A DNA stretch of 64,000 nt, from the NCBI GenBank assembly GCA_964630905.1, contig CAZVWR010000012.1, positions 1 through 64,000 of the forward strand. Reading direction: 5' to 3'. The stretch comes from JAGOEX01 sp964630905 (lineage in GTDB: Bacteria; UBP6; UBA1177). A program made the position numbers and the translations under genes. Below the pieces are notes generated by a model. That model saw nothing but the letters and a program-made list of their open reading frames with translations, had not been told where the DNA came from and did no database searches. This document shows, in pieces, positions 57,184 to 64,000 of this stretch; position 1 is the stretch's first letter, and the number at the start of each line of letters is the position of its first letter.

Positions 57184-58200
57184 ATGGTAAGAAAAAGAGT
57201 TATGGTAACTGAACTTGATGAAGGCGATATAATAATTCCTGATTCAAATGTCTATTTCCTTGTGAGAAAATCGGCCGTAAAAACGGGGAAAAACGGTCAG
57301 AGGTACATGGATCTTGAGCTTTTCGATGGATTAAATCAGGTCAATGGCAAAGTGTGGGACATCAACCCCGAGACTGAAGAAGCTCTTCAACCGGGAAATG
57401 TTGTAAAGGTGCTGACAGGCAAAGTGACAAAGTATCAGGCGAATACGCAGGTAGTGATAACTGATGCTGAAACTGTTCCGCCGGAAAAGATCGATTCAGA
57501 GTGCAGAGGTATTCTTCCTGAATCACCTTTTTCTTCAGATGAGTTGAGTGAAAGATGGAAAAATATCTCTTCAAAACTCAACGGATCTCACAGGAAAGTG
57601 ATAGAAAATTTTGAGAAAAGCGGCAGGATATGGGAACTTTTCACCGCGATCCCTGCCGGAAGGAGCATGCACCACGCCTACAGAAGAGGGCTGTGGGAAC
57701 ATTCGATGAATGTCGCAGAAATGGCTTTTGATATTGTTACGAAATATGAAAAAAGATATCCTGTCGATGTGTCTCTTGTTGTTCTGTCATCACTTATTCA
57801 TGATATAGGCAAGGTTTTTGAATTTCAGATCAATGCGGCAACTGCCATGGTTGAAAAATATTCCGACAGAGGCAAACTTCTCGGACATATCTACATGGGG
57901 GCGACCTGGGTTGAAAAGCTTGTTTCGACATGCTGTCCCGAAGATAATACTCTGAAAATGGAACTGCTTCACATAATGCTCAGCCATCACGGTGAGTATG
58001 AGTTCGGTTCACCTAAAAAACCGAAAACGATGGAAGCACTTATCGTTTCGATGTGTGATAATCTTGATGCCAATCTCGATTCTGTAAATATCGGATTTTC
58101 AGGAGAGATGGAAGGCAGCTGGACAAAGCAGATATATATGATGCAGAGAGCTTTTTATAAGAGAGAGCAAGGTTCTGACAATAAGGATATAAACGACTAA
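57184..58200 (+). CDS. HD-domain 3'-5' exoribonuclease, YhaM-like
   Basis: Cytosolic protein of about 338 residues; ATG 57184 is chosen with GGTGG upstream, and 20 further in-frame codons upstream look non-coding. An OB-fold nucleic-acid domain (about 10-100, RYMDLELFDGLNQVNGKVW) precedes an HD phosphohydrolase domain with His in WEHSMNVAEMA, HD in LIHDIGKVFE, and LSHHGEYEFGSP, the YhaM signature. YhaM removes nucleotides from the 3' ends of RNA and single-stranded DNA using metal ions. It starts a run of housekeeping genes, with gap 22 bases downstream. Confidence 0.88.
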   Translation: MVRKRVMVTELDEGDIIIPDSNVYFLVRKSAVKTGKNGQRYMDLELFDGLNQVNGKVWDINPETEEALQPGNVVKVLTGKVTKYQANTQVVITDAETVPPEKIDSECRGILPESPFSSDELSERWKNISSKLNGSHRKVIENFEKSGRIWELFTAIPAGRSMHHAYRRGLWEHSMNVAEMAFDIVTKYEKRYPVDVSLVVLSSLIHDIGKVFEFQINAATAMVEKYSDRGKLLGHIYMGATWVEKLVSTCCPEDNTLKMELLHIMLSHHGEYEFGSPKKPKTMEALIVSMCDNLDANLDSVNIGFSGEMEGSWTKQIYMMQRAFYKREQGSDNKDIND

Positions 58201-58222
58201 TTTTATTTTGAAGGAGGCATCC

Positions 58223-59221
58223 ATGACCAAAGTTCGCGTGGCTATCAATGGTTTCGGGCGTATCGGAAGAGCGGTTTTCAGAATTGCTGAGAAAAGTGAA
58301 AAGATCGAGATAGTTGCGATCAACGATCTCACAGATCCGAAAACTCTTGCACACCTTCTGAAATATGACTCTGTTCACGGAGTTTGGGATCACGAAGTTA
58401 AAGCAGGCGAGACATCGATCCTTGTTGATGGTAAAGAGATAAAGATCATCGCAGAAAAAGATCCTGCAAAACTTCCGTGGAAAGATCTTAAAGTTGATGC
58501 CGTTCTTGAATGCACAGGACTTTTCACAGAAAGAGCGAAAGCGGACCTTCATATTCAGGCAGGCGCAAAGAAAGTTCTCATTTCCGCTCCGGCTAAAGGA
58601 GAAGATCTTACAGTTGTTCTGGGTGTAAACGATTCGCTTTATGATAAGGCAAAGCACAATGTTATTTCAAATGCATCGTGTACCACAAACTGTCTTGCAC
58701 CGGTAACTCACATAATTAACAAGCATTTCGGTATCAAACACGGATTCATGACAACTATTCATTCATACACAAATGACCAGAGGATACTTGATCTTCCGCA
58801 TAAAGACCTCAGAAGAGCAAGAGCCGGTGCGCTCAGCATGATCCCGACAACAACGGGTGCGGCAAAAGCGATTGGTCTTGTCATTCCTGAACTCAAAGGA
58901 AAGCTTGACGGTATTTCCATCCGCGTTCCGACACCCAATGTCAGCGTTGTCGATGCGGTTTTTGTTCTTGCAAAGGAGACAACTGCCGAAGAAGTTAACA
59001 AACTGATGAAAGAATATGCAGACGGAGCGATGAAAGGTATATTGAGATATTGCGATGAACCGCTTGTTTCAATAGATTTCAACGGAGATCCTCACTCTTC
59101 GATCCTTGATGCAAAAAGTACTGCCGTAATGCAGGGAACAATGCTCAAGATCCTCAGCTGGTATGATAATGAATGGGGATACAGCAACAGGATGTACGAT
59201 GTTCTGACAAAACTTTTCTGA
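58223..59221 (+). CDS. gap: glyceraldehyde-3-phosphate dehydrogenase, type I
   Basis: Glycolytic enzyme of 333 residues that converts glyceraldehyde-3-phosphate to 1,3-bisphosphoglycerate with NAD. ATG 58223 has AAGGAGG in front. The NAD-binding start is VAINGFGRIGRAVFR; the active-site Cys (about 153) is in SNASCTTNCLAP; TTIHSYTNDQ and WYDNEWGYSNRM are conserved. It is followed 23 bases later by pgk, which uses its product. Confidence 0.97.
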   Translation: MTKVRVAINGFGRIGRAVFRIAEKSEKIEIVAINDLTDPKTLAHLLKYDSVHGVWDHEVKAGETSILVDGKEIKIIAEKDPAKLPWKDLKVDAVLECTGLFTERAKADLHIQAGAKKVLISAPAKGEDLTVVLGVNDSLYDKAKHNVISNASCTTNCLAPVTHIINKHFGIKHGFMTTIHSYTNDQRILDLPHKDLRRARAGALSMIPTTTGAAKAIGLVIPELKGKLDGISIRVPTPNVSVVDAVFVLAKETTAEEVNKLMKEYADGAMKGILRYCDEPLVSIDFNGDPHSSILDAKSTAVMQGTMLKILSWYDNEWGYSNRMYDVLTKLF

Positions 59222-59244
59222 TAACTCAATTAACGGAGACTCAT

Positions 59245-60441
59245 ATGGGCTTTCTTGATACTCTAAATGTGAAGTGCATAAATGAACTGGCGATCAGAGA
59301 AAAAAGGGTTTTTATAAGAACCGATTTCAACAACCCTTTTGACAATGACGGAAAGATAGATATTGAACGCATCGGGAAAACTCTCTCCACTATAAAACAT
59401 GCCGTTGAGCACAACTCGAGAGTTATCATAGCAAGCCATATGGGTCGTCCGGAAATAGAAAGAGATCCCGCTTTTTCGCTTGAGCCTGTTGCCGCTATGC
59501 TTGCGGAACTTCTTGACCACGATATCTTCTTTTTTGAGGATTGTGTCGGAATGGGTGCCCAGCAGATGGTCAGAGATCTTAAGCCGGGACACATTCTTGT
59601 TCTTGAGAATTTGAGATATAACGAAGATGAGATGAAGAATTCCTCTTCTTTTGCAAGAGAACTTGCAAAGATGTGTGATGTCTATATCAACGATGCTTTT
59701 GGTGTTTCGCACAGGAAAGAGGCATCTGTCAACGCCCTTCCCCAGATAATGGACACAAAAGGGATGGGATTTTTAATGAAAAAGGAAATTGACGAACTTT
59801 CAAAGTTCTCAGGACTTAAAAGAGGTGACGGATTCTGTTTCATCGTTGGAGGATCTAAAGTTTCCGAAAAGCTTTCAACTGTAAGATATATGCTTGAAGT
59901 TGCCGACAGAATAATTATCGGCGGTTCAATGGCACACACTTTCCTTGCTGCAAAAGGGGTGAGACTCGGTTCTTCAAAGGTTGAGGAAGATAAGATAGGG
60001 ACAGCAAAAGAAATAATAAAAGGTGCAGAGGTAAGAGGTGTTGAGCTTATTCTTCCTGTCGATTACATAGTTGCTGAAACGGTCAATTCTACAGAGACGG
60101 CAGTTTACAGTAACGGAAGTGTTCCGGAAGGCTTTTCCGCTTTTGATATCGGCCCCGAAACACTTGCTCTGTTCAAGGAAAAACTGAAAGGATGCAACCA
60201 TCTTTTCTGGAACGGGCCTATCGGTGTCTATGAAAAGAAACAGTTTGCTAAAGGGAGCATAGACCTTGCAAAAGCTGTTGCAAAGTTGAAGACCCATACT
60301 GTTGCAGGGGGCGGTGAAACAGCGGTGCTTATTAAAAAAGCAGGATTAAATGAAAAATTCAGCTATGTCTCAACAGGCGGCGGAGCGTCACTCGATCTTT
60401 TAAGAAACGGAACATTGCCGGGACTTGATGTTTTAAAGTGA
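59245..60441 (+). CDS. pgk: phosphoglycerate kinase
   Basis: Glycolytic enzyme of about 399 residues that makes ATP from 1,3-bisphosphoglycerate. The start is ATG 59245, preceded by GGAG. The substrate motif is RTDFNNPFDNDG (the more common form is RxDxNVP), with SHMGRP shortly after, GGSKVSEKL in the hinge region and the ATP-site GGGETAVLIKK near the end. It lies between gap and pyrG on the same strand. Confidence 0.97.
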   Translation: MGFLDTLNVKCINELAIREKRVFIRTDFNNPFDNDGKIDIERIGKTLSTIKHAVEHNSRVIIASHMGRPEIERDPAFSLEPVAAMLAELLDHDIFFFEDCVGMGAQQMVRDLKPGHILVLENLRYNEDEMKNSSSFARELAKMCDVYINDAFGVSHRKEASVNALPQIMDTKGMGFLMKKEIDELSKFSGLKRGDGFCFIVGGSKVSEKLSTVRYMLEVADRIIIGGSMAHTFLAAKGVRLGSSKVEEDKIGTAKEIIKGAEVRGVELILPVDYIVAETVNSTETAVYSNGSVPEGFSAFDIGPETLALFKEKLKGCNHLFWNGPIGVYEKKQFAKGSIDLAKAVAKLKTHTVAGGGETAVLIKKAGLNEKFSYVSTGGGASLDLLRNGTLPGLDVLK

Positions 60442-60462
60442 TTTTTTGATACAGGTGTTAAA

Positions 60463-62079
60463 ATGAATAAGAAAACAAAGTACATTTTTATTACAGGCGG
60501 TGTTGTTTCCTCTCTTGGCAAAGGGATAGCATCAACAACTATAGGCGCCCTTCTTGAAAGCAGGGGGATAAAGGTCAATCTGCTAAAGTTCGACCCTTAC
60601 ATCAATCTTGATCCCGGCACGATGAGCCCTTTCCAGCACGGTGAGGTCTTTGTGACAGATGACGGTGCAGAGACCGATCTTGACCTCGGACATTATGAAA
60701 GGTTCTGCGATGTTACTCTTAAAAGGGATAACAATTTCACAACCGGTCAGATATATGATGCCGTTCTGAGCAAGGAAAGAAGAGGCGAATATCTCGGCAA
60801 GACTGTTCAGGTAATTCCTCACATCACTAATGAGATAAAGAGCAAGATCACCAATCTCGGAAAGACCGCTGACATTGTTCTTGTTGAGATCGGCGGTACT
60901 GTCGGAGACATTGAAAGTCTTCCGTTCCTTGAAGCTATAAGGCAGTATGCATACGATGTGGGCAGAGAAAATGTGCTTTATATTCATCTCACCCTTGTTC
61001 CCCACATTAAGGCGGCCGGCGAATTTAAGACAAAGCCGACCCAGCACAGTGTCAAGGAACTTCGGATGATAGGTATCCAGCCTGATATACTTCTATGCCG
61101 CTGCGAAAAGGAGCTTACTGAAGATATGCGTGAAAAGATATCGCTTTTCTGCAATGTTAAGAAAGAAGCGGTATTTTCAGCCACAGATATGGATAGTATT
61201 TACGAACTTCCGCTTCTCTACAGCAGACAGGGTGTTGACGATATAATTGCAAAGTATCTCAATATCTGGTCAAGGAGTGCAGGGTTGCAGAAGTGGGAGA
61301 AGATCAATTCGAACATAAAGAATCCTGAAGGTGAAGTGACTATCGCAATAGTTGGAAAATATGTCGATCTGAAGGAGTCTTACAAAAGTCTTAACGAAGC
61401 ACTTATCCATGCAGGGATCGCAAACAGAAGGACAACGAATTTATGTTATATTGACAGCGAAAAGCTCGAAAAGGGTGAACTCGATGTTGACTGTCTCAAG
61501 CAGGCGGATGGAATTCTCGTTCCGGGCGGTTTCGGCATAAGGGGTATCGAAGGCAAGATAAAGGCAGTTGAATATGCCAGAACAAATAAAATTCCGTTTT
61601 TCGGAATATGTCTGGGTATGCAGATAGCAACGATCGAATTTGCAAGGCATGTATGTAAAATGGAAGATGCACATTCACAGGAATTCAATGAAAAATCTAA
61701 TTATCCAGTCATTGACCTGATGGAAGAGCAGAAAAGCATTAAAAACCTCGGCGGAACAATGCGTCTTGGTGCATACACCTGTCTTGTTGAGAAGGGGAGC
61801 AATGCTTCTGAGGCATATAAGAACGCAGAAATCAGCGAAAGACACCGTCACAGATACGAATTCAATTCAAAATTTGAACAAGAACTTAAAGCGTGCGGGC
61901 TTAAGATAACAGGCCGTGACAAAGTGACAGGACTTGTTGAAATGGTTGAGATAGAAGATCATCCGTGGTTTCTCGGTTGTCAGTTCCATCCTGAATTCAA
62001 ATCAAAACCGTTTGCACCCCATCCGCTTTTCATGGCATTCATAAAAGCTTCAATATTAAACAGAAATAAAGGTGGCTGA
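60463..62079 (+). CDS. pyrG: CTP synthase
   Basis: Enzyme of 538 residues that aminates UTP to CTP using glutamine. The synthetase half starts with YIFITGGVVSSLGKGIASTT and contains the Mg/ATP-site segment DPYINLDPGTMSP. The class I glutaminase half has the nucleophile in FFGICLGMQIATIEFARH and the His-Glu pair in CQFHPEFKSKP. Length is normal. The stop at 62077-62079 lies just before the start of a small membrane-protein gene whose ribosome site overlaps the pyrG end. Confidence 0.98.
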   Translation: MNKKTKYIFITGGVVSSLGKGIASTTIGALLESRGIKVNLLKFDPYINLDPGTMSPFQHGEVFVTDDGAETDLDLGHYERFCDVTLKRDNNFTTGQIYDAVLSKERRGEYLGKTVQVIPHITNEIKSKITNLGKTADIVLVEIGGTVGDIESLPFLEAIRQYAYDVGRENVLYIHLTLVPHIKAAGEFKTKPTQHSVKELRMIGIQPDILLCRCEKELTEDMREKISLFCNVKKEAVFSATDMDSIYELPLLYSRQGVDDIIAKYLNIWSRSAGLQKWEKINSNIKNPEGEVTIAIVGKYVDLKESYKSLNEALIHAGIANRRTTNLCYIDSEKLEKGELDVDCLKQADGILVPGGFGIRGIEGKIKAVEYARTNKIPFFGICLGMQIATIEFARHVCKMEDAHSQEFNEKSNYPVIDLMEEQKSIKNLGGTMRLGAYTCLVEKGSNASEAYKNAEISERHRHRYEFNSKFEQELKACGLKITGRDKVTGLVEMVEIEDHPWFLGCQFHPEFKSKPFAPHPLFMAFIKASILNRNKGG

Positions 62080-62080
62080 A

Positions 62081-62401
62081 ATGTCAGGATTATCTCTTGA
62101 AAGCAATCTTGATTCAATTCCGCAGGAACCTGAAAAGGAACAGAAGGAGTCGGGCAAACCGCGTGAGTGGAAACCGACAGTCAGGATGCAGAAAAGGGAA
62201 CAGAAAACAAGGACCAAACTCAGAATAAGAGACCTCTATCCCGACAAACAGTACATCAAGGAAGTCAACGGAAAAGAACTCAGATATTTTCTGCTTCTTA
62301 TCATCCCTGTCATAATAACCGCAATATTCACAGCCATCCAGAGAGAAGACCTCTACAACAAACTTGTAGAAATACTAGTGAAGGTTCTTGGAAAGTCCTG
62401 A
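62081..62401 (+). CDS. small single-pass membrane protein of unknown function
   Basis: Protein of about 106 residues. ATG 62081 has AGGTGG five bases upstream; a GTG at 62072 overlapping pyrG is the alternative. Residues 1-70 are charged and basic (VRMQKREQKTRTKLRIRDLYP), and one helix near the end (YFLLLIIPVIITAIFTAI) anchors it with the N terminus in the cytosol. A short tail follows. Coupling to pyrG looks strong. No family recognised. Confidence 0.7.
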   Translation: MSGLSLESNLDSIPQEPEKEQKESGKPREWKPTVRMQKREQKTRTKLRIRDLYPDKQYIKEVNGKELRYFLLLIIPVIITAIFTAIQREDLYNKLVEILVKVLGKS

Positions 62402-62402
62402 A

Positions 62403-64000
62403 CTATTTTTCCATCGCCGCTTTATACTGAAATATCTTATCTCTGAGTATCGCGGCATATTCAAAATCCCACTCTGCCGCCGCCCGTTTCATTTCATTTT
62501 CGAGTTCCGCGATGATTTTAAGCATTTTGTGCTTAGGTGCTTTTTTGATGCCGTCCTTTGATTTTCCGGGGATGTGGGATTCGATGTCAAGGATGATTTT
62601 GTTTGTTATGCTTTTTGGTGTAATGTTATGTAACTCGTTGAATTCCTGCTGAATTTTGCGACGACGCATAGTTTCATGAACTGCGTTTTTAATTGAATCG
62701 GTCATTTTGTCGGCAAAAAGGATCACCCGTCCTTTCAAATTTCTTGCCGCTCTTCCCATCGTCTGAATGAGAGCCGACTCACTCCTTAAAAATCCTTCCT
62801 TGTCGGCATCAAGGATCGCAACAAGCGAAACTTCGGGAATATCAAGTCCTTCACGCAGAAGGTTTACTCCGACAAGGACATCAAATAGGTTTTTTCTCAG
62901 TTCCATTATGATCCTGAGCCGTTCAATGCTGTCAATATCGCTGTGGAGATATTTTGCCCGGATCCCTCTTTCTTTGAGAAAATCGGTAAGATCTTCCGCC
63001 ATTTTTTTTGTGAGCGATGTGACAAGAACTTTTCCCCCTTCTGAAATTTCCTTTACGACTTCATCATAAAGTGTATCTATCTCATTTTTTGAGGGGAGAA
63101 TTTGGGGCATCGGGTCTAAAAGTCCAGTAGGACGATTGATAAGTTCAATAACTTCAGATACATGACTGATCTCATATTCTCTTGGAGTAGCTGAAACATA
63201 AAGAACTCTGTCAAGCCGACTTTCAAATTCTTCAAAATTAAGCGGACGGTTGTCAAGAGCGCTCGGAAGGCGGAATCCGTAGTTTACAAGGACATCTTTC
63301 CTTGCTCTGTCCCCGCGATACATTCCTCTGATCTGCGGAATTGTTGCGTGACTTTCATCAATTATGACAAGAAAATCATCACCGAAATAATCAAGCAGGG
63401 TAGGGGGCGACTCGCCTTCTTCACGGTTAGTTATATATCTTGAGTAATTTTCAATTCCTGAGCAATATCCGGCAGTTTCAAGCATTGCAACATCTTGGGT
63501 GACCCGCTCATGGATTCGTTGTGCTTCGATCAGTTTATTGTTTTTCTCAAAATATTTCACCCTTTCTTCAAGCTCGGTTCTTATCAATTCGACACTTTTT
63601 TTCAAAGTCTCTTTTTCAGCGACATAATGGCTTGAAGGATAAACTCTGACACTGTCTAGGTTCCTGATCTTTTTCCCTTCAAACGGTTTTATGAGTGCAA
63701 TTTCTTCAATTTCATCACCGAAATATGAGATCCTTATCGCAATTTCATCTTCATAAGGAGGAAATATCTCAACAACATCACCTTTGACACGGAATTTTCC
63801 CCGATTCAGATCGAACTGACTTCTTTCATATTGAATTTCAACAAGCCCGGCACATAGATCTTTTAGCGGAAAAGTGTTGCCGGTGAAAAGTTTCAAAGTA
63901 AGTCCCTTGTATGCCTCAGGAGAACCGATACCGTAAATGGAGCTTACCGAAGCGACGATAACGCACTGTTCATTTTCAAGCAGACTCGCAGTTGCAAAGT
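62403..64000 (-). CDS. uvrB: excinuclease ABC subunit B (3' part; 5' end beyond the window)
   Basis: The gene runs off the window at 64000; about 530 C-terminal codons are visible, and the frame is open through the edge with VASVSSIYGIGSPEAY, a conserved UvrB segment. Visible motifs: the damage-site hairpin region is outside; inside are DESHATIPQIRGMYRGDR, the helicase motif YVSATPREYE, LVGVNLLREGLDIPEVSLV and MGRAARN. The C-terminal UVR domain that contacts UvrC is present (ELENEMKRAAAEWDFEYAAILRD). UvrB verifies DNA damage with UvrA and recruits UvrC in nucleotide excision repair. It converges with the small membrane-protein gene one base away. Confidence 0.97.
   Translation of the reverse strand, partial: FATASLLENEQCVIVASVSSIYGIGSPEAYKGLTLKLFTGNTFPLKDLCAGLVEIQYERSQFDLNRGKFRVKGDVVEIFPPYEDEIAIRISYFGDEIEEIALIKPFEGKKIRNLDSVRVYPSSHYVAEKETLKKSVELIRTELEERVKYFEKNNKLIEAQRIHERVTQDVAMLETAGYCSGIENYSRYITNREEGESPPTLLDYFGDDFLVIIDESHATIPQIRGMYRGDRARKDVLVNYGFRLPSALDNRPLNFEEFESRLDRVLYVSATPREYEISHVSEVIELINRPTGLLDPMPQILPSKNEIDTLYDEVVKEISEGGKVLVTSLTKKMAEDLTDFLKERGIRAKYLHSDIDSIERLRIIMELRKNLFDVLVGVNLLREGLDIPEVSLVAILDADKEGFLRSESALIQTMGRAARNLKGRVILFADKMTDSIKNAVHETMRRRKIQQEFNELHNITPKSITNKIILDIESHIPGKSKDGIKKAPKHKMLKIIAELENEMKRAAAEWDFEYAAILRDKIFQYKAAMEK

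Noticed and set aside
1..64000. CRISPR array, prophage, integrase or insertion sequence
   Set aside because: No regularly spaced identical repeats with unique spacers, no transposase or integrase motifs, and no phage structural genes were seen. The tRNA-Ala at 27281 has no adjacent integrase or repeated 3' end.

Overview
The window reads as chromosomal DNA of an AT-rich, Gram-negative (two-membrane) bacterium. It encodes an Omp85-type barrel, several lipoproteins with clear lipoboxes, a membrane-fusion protein and a second predicted outer-membrane barrel. The secreted proteins share an unusual style: lipobox or signal peptide, long Asp/Glu-rich linkers, small EGF-like Cys motifs (xxDCxxGxxC), thrombospondin type 3 repeats, a dockerin-like pair, a DUF11-like domain, and C-terminal tails ending just after a Gly-Cys pair. 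That style is common in uncultured Deltaproteobacteria/Myxococcota-like lineages; the placement is inference, because no rRNA or strong phylogenetic marker was analysed. Starts include TTG and GTG. Promoters resemble TTGACA/T - 16 to 17 bp - TATTTT or TATAAT.

Layout. 1-3436: two co-oriented paralogous HEAT-like cytosolic proteins. 3.5-12.4 kb: a calcium-binding VWA lipoprotein, a chemoreceptor, an iron-sulfur flavoprotein, and two adjacent surface proteins sharing a duplicated C-terminal half. 12.5-15.0 kb: lipoprotein, tmk, hisS. 15.1-27.2 kb: subtilisin-like protease, hybrid histidine kinase (PAS-HisKA-HATPase-REC-HPt), very large lipoprotein, small barrel, PQQ-like lipoprotein and GH18 hydrolase. 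27.28 kb: tRNA-Ala(GGC). 27.5-31.4 kb: grpE-dnaK-dnaJ. 31.6-33.8 kb: two acidic lipoproteins facing each other, one an endonuclease I/NucM nuclease. 34.0-39.7 kb: VOC protein, two AraC-type regulators, PUA-like protein, lipid-anchored serine hydrolase and Omp85 protein. 39.7-42.7 kb: a three-gene ABC exporter and a flavodoxin. 42.76-51.49 kb: an accessory island. 51.49-56.96 kb: a TetR-controlled YbhGFSR-like drug exporter. 57.2-62.4 kb: a housekeeping run (yhaM-like, gap, pgk, pyrG, small membrane protein). 62.4-64 kb: the 3' part of uvrB.

The most interesting region is the island at 42.76-51.49 kb. A truncated alpha/beta-hydrolase remnant abuts a self-inhibited Fic protein. Divergent from it lies a tightly coupled operon: an Eco57I-type single-chain restriction-modification enzyme, a KAP-like P-loop NTPase (1-nt overlap) and an unrecognised membrane-anchored coiled-coil protein (3-nt gap). 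The last two genes look richer in A/T than their neighbours. The divergent region holds a 7-bp inverted repeat and an 8-bp direct repeat that could be control sites. I interpret this as a candidate composite anti-phage module; the NTPase plus membrane coiled-coil pair is the part I cannot match to a named system.

A second notable signal is a shared C-terminal motif, Gly-Cys-(Ala/Ser)-(Val/Ile) within the last 7-8 residues, on a protease, a GH18 hydrolase and a surface protein. In a paralog the same Gly-Cys is followed by a transmembrane helix and basic tail. This suggests a sorting system related to MYXO-CTERM but with a minimal tail. All functional statements rest on reading motifs by eye; no database search was run.
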